Origin: Paenibacillaceae bacterium
Lineage (GTDB): Bacteria; Bacillota; Bacilli; Paenibacillales; NBRC-103111
Assembly (NCBI GenBank): GCA_029256185.1
Contig: JAQSYI010000014.1
Location: 176,805-240,804 of the forward strand
Reading direction: 5' to 3'
Length of the DNA: 64,000 nt
Shown here: piece by piece, positions 1-8,366 of the stretch
Layout: each line of letters starts with the position of its first letter
Numbering within the stretch: position 1 is the stretch's first letter
Translations under genes and position numbers: made by a program
Notes under the pieces: model-generated
Told to the model about the DNA's origin: nothing
What the model saw: only the letters and a program-made list of their open reading frames with translations
Database searches by the model: none

Positions 1-2073
1 TTCCCCTGAATAGCGTCCATCCCGCTCGTCTGCCGCCTTAATGACAGTGCTTGCCCCTGTGTGCAGATTGGTGACCACCGCTTCCGGCCAATCCACCGCC
101 AGCCGGAGGGATGCATCCACCGTCACAGTTGAATAGTTGAAGAGGAATACCAGCCGTCCCGCCTCTCCTTCCAGAACCGCCAGCTTCAGCGAGGGGGCGT
201 CCAGCTCAGCCTGCGGCTTCAAGCCATATACCTCCGCCAGACGCGCCGCGAATGCCTTCGTAGCCGGAGCCTGCTGCTGCTGATACCCGTACCAGAGCAG
301 CGTGGAGATATAGAGCAGATGTCCATGCCCACACGGCGACCTGGTAATGGCCGGCGCTCCGTCTGCATAGCTTGCCGCCACCTCCACGGCAGAACCCACG
401 GGCTTCAACAGCTTTCTTTCGAAAAAGCCCTTTAGGCCATCCACCGCCAGTTCCCCGCCGTTATGCCACTCCATCTCCAGCCCATCGGGCTCCACATCCA
501 CGAGATCCACTCCCAGCATTCCATGCAGCGGCCCCCCCGGCTGCTGTCGGTGAAGCAGACCGAGGTTGTCCACCTCCCCGAACTTGCCGTCAGCAACAAC
601 AGTCCCTCCCTTCTCCATAAAAAGCTTCAGAGCATCAGCCAGCTCCCGGTCCATATTCAGCTGTCCGGTGATGAACAGCGTCTGGTCAGCCTCCGGCAGA
701 CCGGCCAGCACATCCTCGGCGGTTACGAAACGGACGGGAATATTCAGCTCCCACAGCACCCGATACAAGCCGCCAAGCCCATCCAGATATATGCTGTCCG
801 GCACGGAAGCTTTATAGTTGGCCAGAATCGCCTTGGTGAAATCATGGCTGCTCTTATCGAACAGAATCAGCGCCCGGGCCCGCTCCGGCTCCCACAGCGC
901 CAGCTCCCGCTCATGTGCGGCGATGCTCCTTGCGATTGCTGAGGCCTCCGCCAGGCGGGGCGTGCCCTGACGCGCGTGATCCACCAGCCCCCGCGCCCCC
1001 GTCTGCAGGCCTGCGGGGAACGGGTCCCACTTCCAATAGATCAATCCCTTGGCGCCGTGGGCAAGCGACTCCCACACCCATTGGCGCAGCTCGCCGGGCC
1101 TGACCACGCTGGTGGGGTCGAACATATGCCGCATATGAGTCTGCAGCTCCGATATCCAGAACCGCCCGGTAGTGGAGGCGGAATGCGCCCCTGCCAGCAC
1201 CAGCGCTCTCTTCCACGGCTCCATGGTGCCGTGGCGGTCCTTGGGATAGAACGAAATGCCGTATTCATCCACCGCCTCCGCCACATTCCAGTCATCCTGG
1301 GGACGGTCATAGCTGGAATCGCTGGCAACGGTGGCGTGGATGTTGTCTGCGATAAGGGGATGGACAGGATCGACAGCCTTTACCGCTTGGCCCCATTCTC
1401 TCAGGAACCTGCCGATGGACTCCTTCTGGAACCGGTGGTAATCCACCTCCGGCATAACGCTGGCCCATGTCCACCGGTTGAAGTGAATCTGGCTGAAGTC
1501 GTGATACACCCTGTCCCAGGCGTCGTTAAGCGCTGCGATGGTTCCATATCTGGCCTTAAGCCACGTCCTGAATGCCTGCAGAGTGAAGCTGTCGTAGGAT
1601 TCGAACATGGTCTCATTCCAGATGTCGTAGCCGTACAAGGAAGAATAGTCCTTGTAATGGCGCGCCGCCTCGGCGAACTGCTGCTCGATGAGCTGCCTCA
1701 CCTCGGGATGGTTATAGTTCAGATAGCCGAAGAAGCGGAAGTCCCGCCGCACAGCTCCGTCATATCCGATGGCATAATACTCTTCCTTCATCAGAAAATC
1801 CGGCGCATATTCCAGCGAGGTAATCTGCCCGGACAGCTCCATAATAATTTGAAGACCGATCTCCTCCGCATATTGCAGAATGCGCCGGCCTGTGTGATAC
1901 GGGTAATCGGGCAGACTCCGGTCCTCCCACCAATACACTGCGGGCCAGATTACGGCCGTATTCATACCCGCCTGCTTCATCTGCAGCAGCACGCCGCTGA
2001 TATCCTCCCAGGTCTCCTGCCGCTGAATACGGTAGACCGCTCCGTACGGAAACGCGCGTTTGTCCGTTGCCAT
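1..2073 (-). CDS. GH42-type beta-galactosidase, 3' end cut by window start
   Basis: This gene encodes a cytoplasmic clan GH-A glycoside hydrolase of the GH42 beta-galactosidase type, expected to remove beta-galactosyl residues from imported oligosaccharides. The visible 691 codons have no stop, so the C-terminus lies outside the window. The start is the ATG at 2073, preceded by GGGGAGGA. The N-terminal TIM barrel carries IWNET at residues 151-155, with E154 as acid/base, and FWISE at 305-309, with E309 as the likely nucleophile. A GH42M-type trimerisation domain follows (ITGQLNMD, then MEKGGTVVADGKFGE), and then a C-terminal beta domain. No signal peptide is visible. The gene is divergent from the AraC regulator at 2433, a plausible controller. 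GH42 also includes arabinosidase activities, so the sugar is inferred. Confidence 0.85.
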   Translation of the reverse strand, partial: MATDKRAFPYGAVYRIQRQETWEDISGVLLQMKQAGMNTAVIWPAVYWWEDRSLPDYPYHTGRRILQYAEEIGLQIIMELSGQITSLEYAPDFLMKEEYYAIGYDGAVRRDFRFFGYLNYNHPEVRQLIEQQFAEAARHYKDYSSLYGYDIWNETMFESYDSFTLQAFRTWLKARYGTIAALNDAWDRVYHDFSQIHFNRWTWASVMPEVDYHRFQKESIGRFLREWGQAVKAVDPVHPLIADNIHATVASDSSYDRPQDDWNVAEAVDEYGISFYPKDRHGTMEPWKRALVLAGAHSASTTGRFWISELQTHMRHMFDPTSVVRPGELRQWVWESLAHGAKGLIYWKWDPFPAGLQTGARGLVDHARQGTPRLAEASAIARSIAAHERELALWEPERARALILFDKSSHDFTKAILANYKASVPDSIYLDGLGGLYRVLWELNIPVRFVTAEDVLAGLPEADQTLFITGQLNMDRELADALKLFMEKGGTVVADGKFGEVDNLGLLHRQQPGGPLHGMLGVDLVDVEPDGLEMEWHNGGELAVDGLKGFFERKLLKPVGSAVEVAASYADGAPAITRSPCGHGHLLYISTLLWYGYQQQQAPATKAFAARLAEVYGLKPQAELDAPSLKLAVLEGEAGRLVFLFNYSTVTVDASLRLAVDWPEAVVTNLHTGASTVIKAADERDGRYSGE

Positions 2074-2177
2074 GACTGTCCTCCCCATCCCTTCCTGTTA
2101 TCTTCGCAGCTTCATTTTAGTCCCGCCGCCCGCAAATACCTATCCACATTCTTATGAGAAACATAGCTTATTTTTGG

Positions 2178-2297
2178 ATGCGGTATGCTACAATGGACAC
2201 GACTGCCAAGCAGCTTCTGAACAACGTCACAGCATATGCGGCAATTGGCATTGTCGCGGGCATCATTATGGCGGCGATGGCGGCTGCATGGTCATAG
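2178..2297 (+). CDS. possible 39-residue single-span membrane peptide
   Basis: A short reading frame begins at the ATG at 2178, with an alternative ATG at 2193 that gives 34 residues. Its second half (AAIGIVAGIIMAAMAAAW) would form one transmembrane helix. No good ribosome binding site precedes either ATG. The motif TATGCTACAAT at 2184-2194 looks more like an extended -10 promoter element for the AraC gene downstream, which would place the ATG at or before the transcription start. It is therefore listed at low confidence, as either a small membrane peptide or chance. Confidence 0.15.
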   Translation: MRYATMDTTAKQLLNNVTAYAAIGIVAGIIMAAMAAAWS

Positions 2298-2370
2298 ATA
2301 GTCCCGGCGGCGATTCATGGTCGTAGATAGTCCCGGCAGCGGCTGCATCGTCTTAAGATAGCCACGGCGG
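2281..2370. repeat. three imperfect tandem repeats of about 30 bp
   Basis: Three consecutive units (2281-2310, 2311-2339, 2340-2370) share the pattern CGGCTGCATGGTC, then TAGATAG, then TCCCGGCGG. They lie in the leader of the AraC gene that starts at 2433, in the 359-base gap between the divergent genes. The rest of the gap (2074-2280) holds only the putative promoter near 2188 and the doubtful peptide. Confidence 0.7.
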
Positions 2371-2432
2371 CGAAGGCCACCGGGAGCGGCTGTCACAACA
2401 GAGAAGACAACCCGTTTGGAGGAGAAGCCCGC

Positions 2433-3326
2433 ATGCGGTACTTTCACTTTCAGGATTTTATGGAAGAGGACTTTCCGTTCAAAATAGAGGTTCGGGATCA
2501 TACCTTTCCCTTCGATAACCATCAAGAGCATGCCCACGACTACTTTCAGGTCTGTTACCTGAACAGGGGAAGCTGCCTCCATCAGGTCAACGGCAAACAA
2601 GCCACTCTGGTCAAGGGCGATCTGTTCTCCATCCCCCCCGATTACCGGCACAAGATCGACCTGCTTCCCGATAAGGAATTGCAGATTATTCTGATTGATT
2701 TTATGCCCTTCCTGCTGGACCGCAGCCTGCGGGATCTCAAGGAAATGCATCAATTCATAGATTTCGCCTTCATCCAGCCCTTCGCCGCCTTGAATGACGA
2801 GCCTCTGCCCAAGCTGAATCTGTCCCATGAGGGTCAGGCGGAGACAGAGGCCCTGATCGCCGACATGATGCGGGAGCTGGAGCTGAAGCGGGACGGCTAT
2901 ACCCTCCTGGTCAAAGCGGATCTGACCCGCCTCCTGGTGATTGCCGGAAGAGAATACGCCCGCTTCATGGCGGAGAGCCCGGGACAGCGGATCGTCAGCG
3001 CCAACCGCAAGGGTATGGAGGAGGCAGTCGCCTATATCGGGCTTCATTATTGCGAGGAGCTCACCCTGCAATCAGCCGCGGCCAAGGCATGTGTTTCTCC
3101 ATCCTATTTCAGCAGCATGTTCAAGGCCTGGAAGGGTGTCACCTTCGTCGAATACGTCACCGCCCTGCGTCTGAAGGAGGCTCAGCGCCTGCTCAGGGAA
3201 ACGGACCGGAGTGTGGAGGAGATCGCCCTGGCCGCAGGCTTCAACCATCTGACCCACTTCCACCGGGTATTCAAGCGGCATACCGGGCTGACTCCCCATG
3301 AGCTGCGGAAGCGCAGCCTCAACTAA
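2433..3326 (+). CDS. AraC-family regulator with N-terminal cupin
   Basis: This encodes a 297-residue one-component sugar-responsive transcription factor. The N-terminal half is a cupin sensor: DNHQEHAHDYFQVCYLNRG at about 25-45 has the histidine-rich strand typical of AraC_binding domains. The C-terminal 100 residues hold two helix-turn-helix motifs, with LTLQSAAAKACVSPSYFSSMFK and SVEEIALAAGFNHLTHFHRVFK as the recognisable blocks. The ATG at 2433 follows TTTGGAGGAG. The gene is divergent from the beta-galactosidase at 1-2073, which is its most likely target. The leader upstream contains three 30-bp tandem repeats. The inducer cannot be told from sequence. Confidence 0.9.
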   Translation: MRYFHFQDFMEEDFPFKIEVRDHTFPFDNHQEHAHDYFQVCYLNRGSCLHQVNGKQATLVKGDLFSIPPDYRHKIDLLPDKELQIILIDFMPFLLDRSLRDLKEMHQFIDFAFIQPFAALNDEPLPKLNLSHEGQAETEALIADMMRELELKRDGYTLLVKADLTRLLVIAGREYARFMAESPGQRIVSANRKGMEEAVAYIGLHYCEELTLQSAAAKACVSPSYFSSMFKAWKGVTFVEYVTALRLKEAQRLLRETDRSVEEIALAAGFNHLTHFHRVFKRHTGLTPHELRKRSLN

Positions 3327-3349
3327 CGGTTTCCCGCCCCGCTTACTCC

Positions 3350-3422
3350 TAACGGAAATTTTTTCTGCTAAATCTCGGTAAATACCGAAAAGTGTCCTGA
3401 TGGCGGAAAAAATTTCCGTTAA
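3350..3422. repeat. palindrome array 1 (two copies, 51 bp apart)
   Basis: Two copies of the dispersed palindrome AACGGAAATTTTTTCCGTT start at 3350 and 3401. The first is in the plus orientation and degenerate on its right arm (TTCTGCTA). The second is inverted, with a degenerate left arm (GGCGG). The start-to-start distance is 51 bp, the same period as in the arrays at 8300, 42939 and 58892. Confidence 0.75.
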
Positions 3423-3550
3423 CCTCGTCCCATACCCCCTTATTTCCAGTTTATTCCTTACTTGATCTATGGAGAAAGCATCTCCTTCCTCGGAATCGGA
3501 TACTTTCTGTCCCGAAACTTTCCCGAAATAACCGGATCCCGTCATTTCAT

Positions 3551-3622
3551 TCATCAATAGAGTCGCTTAAGCGGCATGGAAGTCTGTCATCAATCAGGCC
3601 GCGCAAGCGGCGTGGAAGTCTG
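3551..3622. repeat. 2 x 36 bp tandem duplication
   Basis: Two abutting 36-bp units (3551-3586 and 3587-3622) both begin TCATCAAT and end GCGG, A or G, then TGGAAGTCTG, with a few differences in the middle. There is no spacer, so this is not a CRISPR unit. It lies in the 443-base gap between convergent genes (3327-3769). Apart from this, the palindromes and the terminator at 3673, I see nothing in the gap. Confidence 0.7.
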
Positions 3623-3672
3623 ATCTGCTGGGAAAAGGCTCCTACCCCAGAATGATATACTTTCTAATCGTT

Positions 3673-3723
3673 AAAAAAATACGGGTACCGGGCCACCTTT
3701 TGCAGTGGTCTTCCGGTACCCGT
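3673..3723 (-). terminator. rho-independent terminator of the CE7 esterase
   Basis: The 11-bp arms ACGGGTACCGG (3681-3691) and CCGGTACCCGT (3713-3723) pair perfectly. On the minus strand the stem is followed by a run of seven T, which fits the end of the minus-strand gene at 3770. Confidence 0.85.
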
Positions 3724-3769
3724 ACTCGTTTACTGCTTCTTATGATATCAGCCGTTCCATAAATGCGGT

Positions 3770-4720
3770 TTACAAAACCTGCTCCTGAATGAACCGCAGC
3801 ACCTTGCGCACATGCTTGCCTCCCGGCGTGTGGCCGTTGAACGGATGCATCTCGATCCGCTTGGGCGAGGTGATCCTGTTGTAGGCGGCGAACACGGATT
3901 CAGGCGGACACACGGAATCCTTGAAGCCTACGCTGACCAATACCGGAATGCGGATCCGGTCGGCCAGATTCATATTGTCGAAATAACTTAATGTATGCAG
4001 CACCGTATCCAGACGTTCCGGGTAGCGGGAAATATAATCCGCAGCCTCAGTAATGGAGCCGGTGGAATTAAAGATGGTCCAGTCCATGTTGCACATATTG
4101 GGGATATCGGCAACTGCGAAGGCATGCTTGGTACCAATGGCGCTGACGGCCAGAGCCAGTCCGCCCCCTTGGCTTCCTCCTGCGACTCCCACACGGGAAG
4201 AGTCAACCTCCGGCTGCTCGCATACCCAATCCACAGCGCGGATGGCATCCGTTACAACCGATTTGTAGTAGCAGGTTTCCGGACTGGTGATGCCTCTGGT
4301 GACCCAGCCCTTTGTTTGGCCGCCCTCCTGAGGTGTGGCATCCCCGGTTTCACCGGCTTGTCCGCGGATATCAATAGAGAACACAGCCAGTCCTGCGAGC
4401 AGATAATGGGCAAATTGTTCCGGCATCCCTCTGTTTCCTGTATACCCGTGATAATTGACAATACAGGGATAGCTGGCCTTGCCGAAGAAGGACGGGACCA
4501 GATAAATGCCGTGAATCTGCGTACCGTCCAATCCTTCATAAACCACGTCATAAGCGTCTACACCGATGAGGGGAGTATCCACTCTGGTTCTTCGCCCGCT
4601 AAGCGGAGTATCGCGGATTTCTTGGTTGATCCTGGACCAGAACTGCTCCAGATCCTCCGGAGTCGTCAACTGCGGTTCAATCGCCTCTAATTCTTTGATC
4701 TTCCGTTCAATAAAATTCAT
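3770..4720 (-). CDS. CE7-family acetyl esterase (acetyl xylan esterase / cephalosporin-C deacetylase)
   Basis: This 316-residue alpha/beta hydrolase should remove acetyl groups from imported oligosaccharides in the cytoplasm. CE7 hallmarks are present: RGQ at 119-121 and GGSQGG with the nucleophile S183. The likely catalytic partners are D268 in GFKDS and H297 in NGHTPGG. Family members normally read HE at the last position; here it is HT, a visible deviation. The ATG at 4720 gives a family-typical N-terminus (MNFIERKIKEL). GTG and ATG codons at 4750 and 4747 would add ten residues. A perfect terminator follows at 3673. The gene stands alone, and acetylated pectin or xylan fragments are plausible substrates given the neighbours. 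Confidence 0.85.
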   Translation of the reverse strand: MNFIERKIKELEAIEPQLTTPEDLEQFWSRINQEIRDTPLSGRRTRVDTPLIGVDAYDVVYEGLDGTQIHGIYLVPSFFGKASYPCIVNYHGYTGNRGMPEQFAHYLLAGLAVFSIDIRGQAGETGDATPQEGGQTKGWVTRGITSPETCYYKSVVTDAIRAVDWVCEQPEVDSSRVGVAGGSQGGGLALAVSAIGTKHAFAVADIPNMCNMDWTIFNSTGSITEAADYISRYPERLDTVLHTLSYFDNMNLADRIRIPVLVSVGFKDSVCPPESVFAAYNRITSPKRIEMHPFNGHTPGGKHVRKVLRFIQEQVL

Positions 4721-5069
4721 GCCTTTCTCTTGCTCCCTTCCCGCCATCACTTTTTATCCGGCAACCTGACATACCTACATCGCTTACATTATGAATTCCG
4801 TCTTCAATGAGGTCAACATAAAGTCGCCGACCCCCGGTAATTTGTACAGCAATCTGAAGCAATTCCGTGAACTTCCGTTTTTTTAGGGGAAGCGGATATA
4901 ACTTTTATGCATATAGGCCAAGGCGGTGGCAAAACTACAGGGTAATTCTGCCTGGAACTAGGATTCACACTGGCGTCGTCTTGATGAAGCAGAGCACGGG
5001 TACCTGATCTTCGGCAAGAATAAGGACCATGCGAAAAGAAGGGCGACCGTGTTATATCAGGTTAGCAAC
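4721..5069. other. intergenic, nothing firm
   Basis: No promoter, repeat or RNA gene is clear in this 349-base stretch between two minus-strand genes. Around 4978-5065 the plus strand has a short open stretch (WRRLDEAEHGYLIFGKNKDH and onward) that resembles a decayed protein end, but it has an upstream stop and runs into the AraC gene. I could not assign it to a family. Confidence 0.4.
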
Positions 5070-5945
5070 CTACCAATGCCCCTGGCTCATCTTCCGGTAA
5101 GCCCCCGGGGTCATGCCCAGCTTGGCGGTAAACAGACGCACCAGATAGTTGGGGTCGCCAATTCCCACCCGGTCTCCGATCTCGGGAATGGTGAGCACCG
5201 TGTGGGAAAGCAGCTTCTGCGCCTCTTCCAGGCGGAGATAGAGCACATACTGAAGCGGGGTTTTGCCCGTATGCTTCTTCATGCAGCGTGTGATGTAGTC
5301 GAACTGGAAGTGCAGAGCCTCCTCCATCGTTCCCGAGTCAAAGGGCTGCCGCCAGCGCTTGTCCAGGTAATCAGCAGCCGCCCTGCTGACTCTGGCGGAG
5401 GGCGACGGGGTTTCGGAGCGGGAGCATTCCCGCTGCAGCGCGGCTAAAAACTCCGTATGCAGCAGATGCAGGCGGATCGCATTCTCTGAGCTCAGACGGC
5501 TATGAATCTCGTTCATCGCATCCAGTATAGGGGTGACCTGCTGCAAGTCAATCCGGGCCCGCTTCGGAATGTACAGATACTGAAGCGAGGAGGGAGCCTG
5601 GTCGAAATCGGAGCCTCTGTCAATCAACGCAGACCAGGCAATATGCTCCTGTTCAACCCGTACAGCCCGGTTGGCATGGACGAAATGCACCCAATAAATC
5701 TCCGTTACTTCCTCGCAAGGCAGATGCCCCCAATGAGGCTTGTCCGGCTCCAGCACCAGAAGATCACCAGGACCAATGCTGTAGGGTGCATCATCCTCCG
5801 TCATATAGAGGGTACCCCGTTTGACCAGAAGAAGATCGTATACGCCAAAAGTCCGCTTGAAATGCTGGTTTCCCGGCTGCCAGAAGCCATGGCCCACCGT
5901 AAGAAGCTGGGGCACGGGCGGGATAATGAATTGCAGGCAAATCAT
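5070..5945 (-). CDS. AraC-family regulator with N-terminal cupin
   Basis: This encodes a 291-residue transcription factor with an N-terminal cupin sensor. Its GPGDLLVLEPDKPHWGHLP block at about 63-81 is typical of these sensors. Two helix-turn-helix motifs occupy the last 100 residues (FDYITRCMKKHTGKTPLQYV, LTIPEIGDRVGIGDPNYLVR). The ATG at 5945 is preceded by GGAGGGCTAAT. It is divergent from the GHL6-type hydrolase at 6075, with about 130 bp between them, so it probably controls that gene. The effector is unknown. Confidence 0.9.
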   Translation of the reverse strand: MICLQFIIPPVPQLLTVGHGFWQPGNQHFKRTFGVYDLLLVKRGTLYMTEDDAPYSIGPGDLLVLEPDKPHWGHLPCEEVTEIYWVHFVHANRAVRVEQEHIAWSALIDRGSDFDQAPSSLQYLYIPKRARIDLQQVTPILDAMNEIHSRLSSENAIRLHLLHTEFLAALQRECSRSETPSPSARVSRAAADYLDKRWRQPFDSGTMEEALHFQFDYITRCMKKHTGKTPLQYVLYLRLEEAQKLLSHTVLTIPEIGDRVGIGDPNYLVRLFTAKLGMTPGAYRKMSQGHW

Positions 5946-6074
5946 ATTAGCCCTCCAACCACAAGTCGATTTTGTGCTGTCTGAAGTCTATTTTAACACT
6001 GTATCAACGGAGAGAAAAGGATTACATTAACATTGAATCGAAATTGAATTTATACCTTGGGAGCGATAAAACCT

Positions 6075-8045
6075 ATGCGATTTCGTCAGGTACATTTGGA
6101 TTTTCATACCTCTGAGGCCATTCCGGCAATAGGAGCCGAATTTTCGAAGAAACAGTTTCAGCAGATGCTTCAAGAAGGGCATGTGGACTCCATCACCGTG
6201 TTCTCCAAGTGCCATCACGGCTGGGCCTATCATCCAAGCGAGGCCAATGAGCAGCACCCTGATTTGGATTTCGACTTGTTGGGAAGCATGATCGAAGCCG
6301 CCCATGAAATCGGGGTCAAAACCCCCGTCTACCTGTCGGCGGGACTGGATGAGAAGATGGCGCGCCGCCATCCGGAGTGGCTGATCCGCAATGCGGAGGA
6401 TTCCACCCAATGGGCCAAGGGCTTCCTGACGCCGGGTTATCATGAATTCTGTTTCAATACCCCTTTCCTGGATATTCTGCTGGCCCAGATCGAAGAAGTG
6501 GTCAACCGCTATGACGCAGACGGCATCTTCTTGGACATTGTCGGCGCCCGCAAGTGCTATTGCCAATATTGTGTGGCCAGCTTGCGCAAGGCCGGACTTG
6601 ATCCGCGGGACGAGAAGGCCGTAGCCGCCCTTGGCGAGGAAACCTACCTGAACTATACCCGCCGCGTCCGGGAAACCATCCACAGCATCAAGCCGGACAT
6701 GCCCATCTTTCATAACGGAGGACATCAGCGCCGCGGCCGCCGGGACTTGGCCCAGGCGAATACCCATCTGGAGCTGGAATCCCTTCCAACCGGCGGATGG
6801 GGCTACGATCATTTCCCCTTGTCCGCCCGCTATGCCCAGACTGTAGGAATGGAATTCCTGGGGATGACCGGCAAATTCAACACCTCCTGGGGCGAATTCG
6901 GCGGCTACAAGCATCCTAACGCCCTGCGGTTCGAGACCGCGCTAAGCCTGGCCCACGGCGCCAAGTGCTCCATCGGTGACCAGCTTCATCCCAACGGCCT
7001 GATGGATGAGGCCACCTACTCTCTGATCGGCGCAGCTTATGCCGAGGTGGAAGCCAAGGAGCCCTGGTGCGACAAGGTGACCAGTGTGGCCGATGTTGCC
7101 ATTCTGTCACTGGAAGCTGCAAGAGAAGAATTCCCCGGCGAGAAGGGCGGGCGTCCCCGCAATAATATGTCGGATGCCGGAGCCGTCCGGATGCTGACCG
7201 AGGGTCATTATCTGTTCGATGTTATCGATACGCAGGCGGATTTCCACAGCTACAAGGTGCTGGTGCTGCCCGATGATATTATTCTGTGGCCGGAGCTGAC
7301 CGCCAAACTGCAGGCTTATCTGGACCGGGGCGGCAAGGTGCTGGCAACCGGACGCTCAGGCATGAACATCGAGGGAAATGCGTTTGAGCTTGACTTGGGA
7401 GTAACCTGGCTGGAGGAAAATCCTTATTGCCCGGATTATTTCTATCCGGACTTTGCCCCGAATGCCCTGAAGCCCGCTTCCTTCGTCATGTATGAGCGTG
7501 GTCAGCGGATCGCTCTTAACGGCGGAGTTGTCCTGGGAAGACGGGAGAATCCTTATTTCAACCGGGATGTGTTCACCTTCTGCTCCCATAAGCACACTCC
7601 CAGCAGTCTGTCCGACGGCGGCCCCGGCATGGTCGAGAGTGCGAACGGCATCTATCTGGCGTGGAACGTGTTCAGTGAATATGCCGACAACGGCCATCTG
7701 ATCCTGAAGGAAGCCGTGCTCTACGCTCTGGGACGGCTATTGCCTGCTCCGGTGCTTGAGACCGATCTGTCGGCACAGGGAATAGTCACCTTGCAGCATC
7801 AGCAAGCCGAAGGGCGCTATGTAAACCACCTGCTGTTTGCCACCCCGGTCAAAAAAGGCAAGGTCGAAGTAATCGAGGACATCGTACCTCTCTATAACGT
7901 TACGGTGTCTCTGCGGCTGCCCTCTCCCGTGAAGCGGGTGTATCTGGCTCCGCAGCAAACCGAGCTTCCCTTCACGGAAGCGGACGGGCAAGTGACCTAT
8001 ACGCTTCCTTATCTGGAAAACCACCAGATGGTGGTGTTGGAGTAA
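6075..8045 (+). CDS. putative glycoside hydrolase, GHL6-type TIM barrel with GH42M-like domain
   Basis: This 656-residue cytoplasmic protein belongs to the hypothetical glycosyl hydrolase 6 type, with a beta-galactosidase trimerisation-like domain. The TIM barrel opens with MRFRQVHLDFHTSEAIPAIG, a typical start of the family. Further barrel signatures are KCHHGWAY and DGIFLDIV (about 155-162), the latter a likely active-site aspartate. The region after residue 350 (VLPDDIILWPELTAKLQAYL, then GGKVLATGRSG) matches the GH42M fold. The ATG at 6075 follows GGGAGCG; a TTG at 6057 would add six residues. No signal peptide is seen. It is divergent from an AraC gene. The family has few characterised members; fucosidase or galactosidase activity is possible but unproven. 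Confidence 0.75.
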   Translation: MRFRQVHLDFHTSEAIPAIGAEFSKKQFQQMLQEGHVDSITVFSKCHHGWAYHPSEANEQHPDLDFDLLGSMIEAAHEIGVKTPVYLSAGLDEKMARRHPEWLIRNAEDSTQWAKGFLTPGYHEFCFNTPFLDILLAQIEEVVNRYDADGIFLDIVGARKCYCQYCVASLRKAGLDPRDEKAVAALGEETYLNYTRRVRETIHSIKPDMPIFHNGGHQRRGRRDLAQANTHLELESLPTGGWGYDHFPLSARYAQTVGMEFLGMTGKFNTSWGEFGGYKHPNALRFETALSLAHGAKCSIGDQLHPNGLMDEATYSLIGAAYAEVEAKEPWCDKVTSVADVAILSLEAAREEFPGEKGGRPRNNMSDAGAVRMLTEGHYLFDVIDTQADFHSYKVLVLPDDIILWPELTAKLQAYLDRGGKVLATGRSGMNIEGNAFELDLGVTWLEENPYCPDYFYPDFAPNALKPASFVMYERGQRIALNGGVVLGRRENPYFNRDVFTFCSHKHTPSSLSDGGPGMVESANGIYLAWNVFSEYADNGHLILKEAVLYALGRLLPAPVLETDLSAQGIVTLQHQQAEGRYVNHLLFATPVKKGKVEVIEDIVPLYNVTVSLRLPSPVKRVYLAPQQTELPFTEADGQVTYTLPYLENHQMVVLE

Positions 8046-8291
8046 CAGCGGCCTGGTTGAGAACGGCGCTTAAGCAGCTGCAAGCTATGGGGGCGGCGCG
8101 GCGCTGTTCAGAGGCAGACACGCGCGACGGAGGGCACGGCGGCATGTGCAGGTAGACGGTGTTTTGCGGGGGGCATGGCGGTGGCGCGGTGCTGTTTTGA
8201 GGCGGGCATTCAGCGTTTTCGCTCGGGTAGTACCGAGACTCGCAGACTACTGGCGTAAAAGCCGAGAGAGCAGTCCCAAGGGTTGGAGTGG

Positions 8292-8366
8292 GTAGAACAT
8301 AACGGAAAAAATTTCCGTTATGTTCTACATTTGAACTCTTCCGGCTGAAATAACGGAAAAAATTTC
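8292..8366. repeat. palindrome array 2, left half
   Basis: One copy of the AACGGAAATTTTTTCCGTT palindrome (inverted orientation) starts at 8300. It is embedded in a 16-bp-arm hairpin, 8292-8328, whose arms extend outward to GTAGAACAT. A second copy starts at 8351, 51 bp on, and is cut at 8366 by the IS4-family element. The region before it (8046-8290) is GC-rich with one degenerate 30-bp direct repeat (8091-8120 and 8177-8208). Confidence 0.8.

Noticed and set aside
2193..2297. Short hydrophobic peptide as a toxin
   Set aside because: No partner antisense RNA or antitoxin and no binding site; the ATG overlaps a likely -10 element. It is kept only as a low-confidence feature.
3551..3622. CRISPR-like 36-bp repeats
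   Set aside because: Only two units, directly abutting with no spacer and no cas genes.
4978..5065. Possible remnant of a transposase C-terminus on the plus strand
   Set aside because: About 25 residues only, with an upstream stop and no family match I could defend.
5049..5447. Plus-strand open frame over the AraC gene at 5070-5945
   Set aside because: It is the antisense of a clear AraC gene and has no start signal or recognisable domain.
8224..8290. tRNA-like stretch before the insertion sequence
   Set aside because: No cloverleaf with T-loop and acceptor stem could be drawn.
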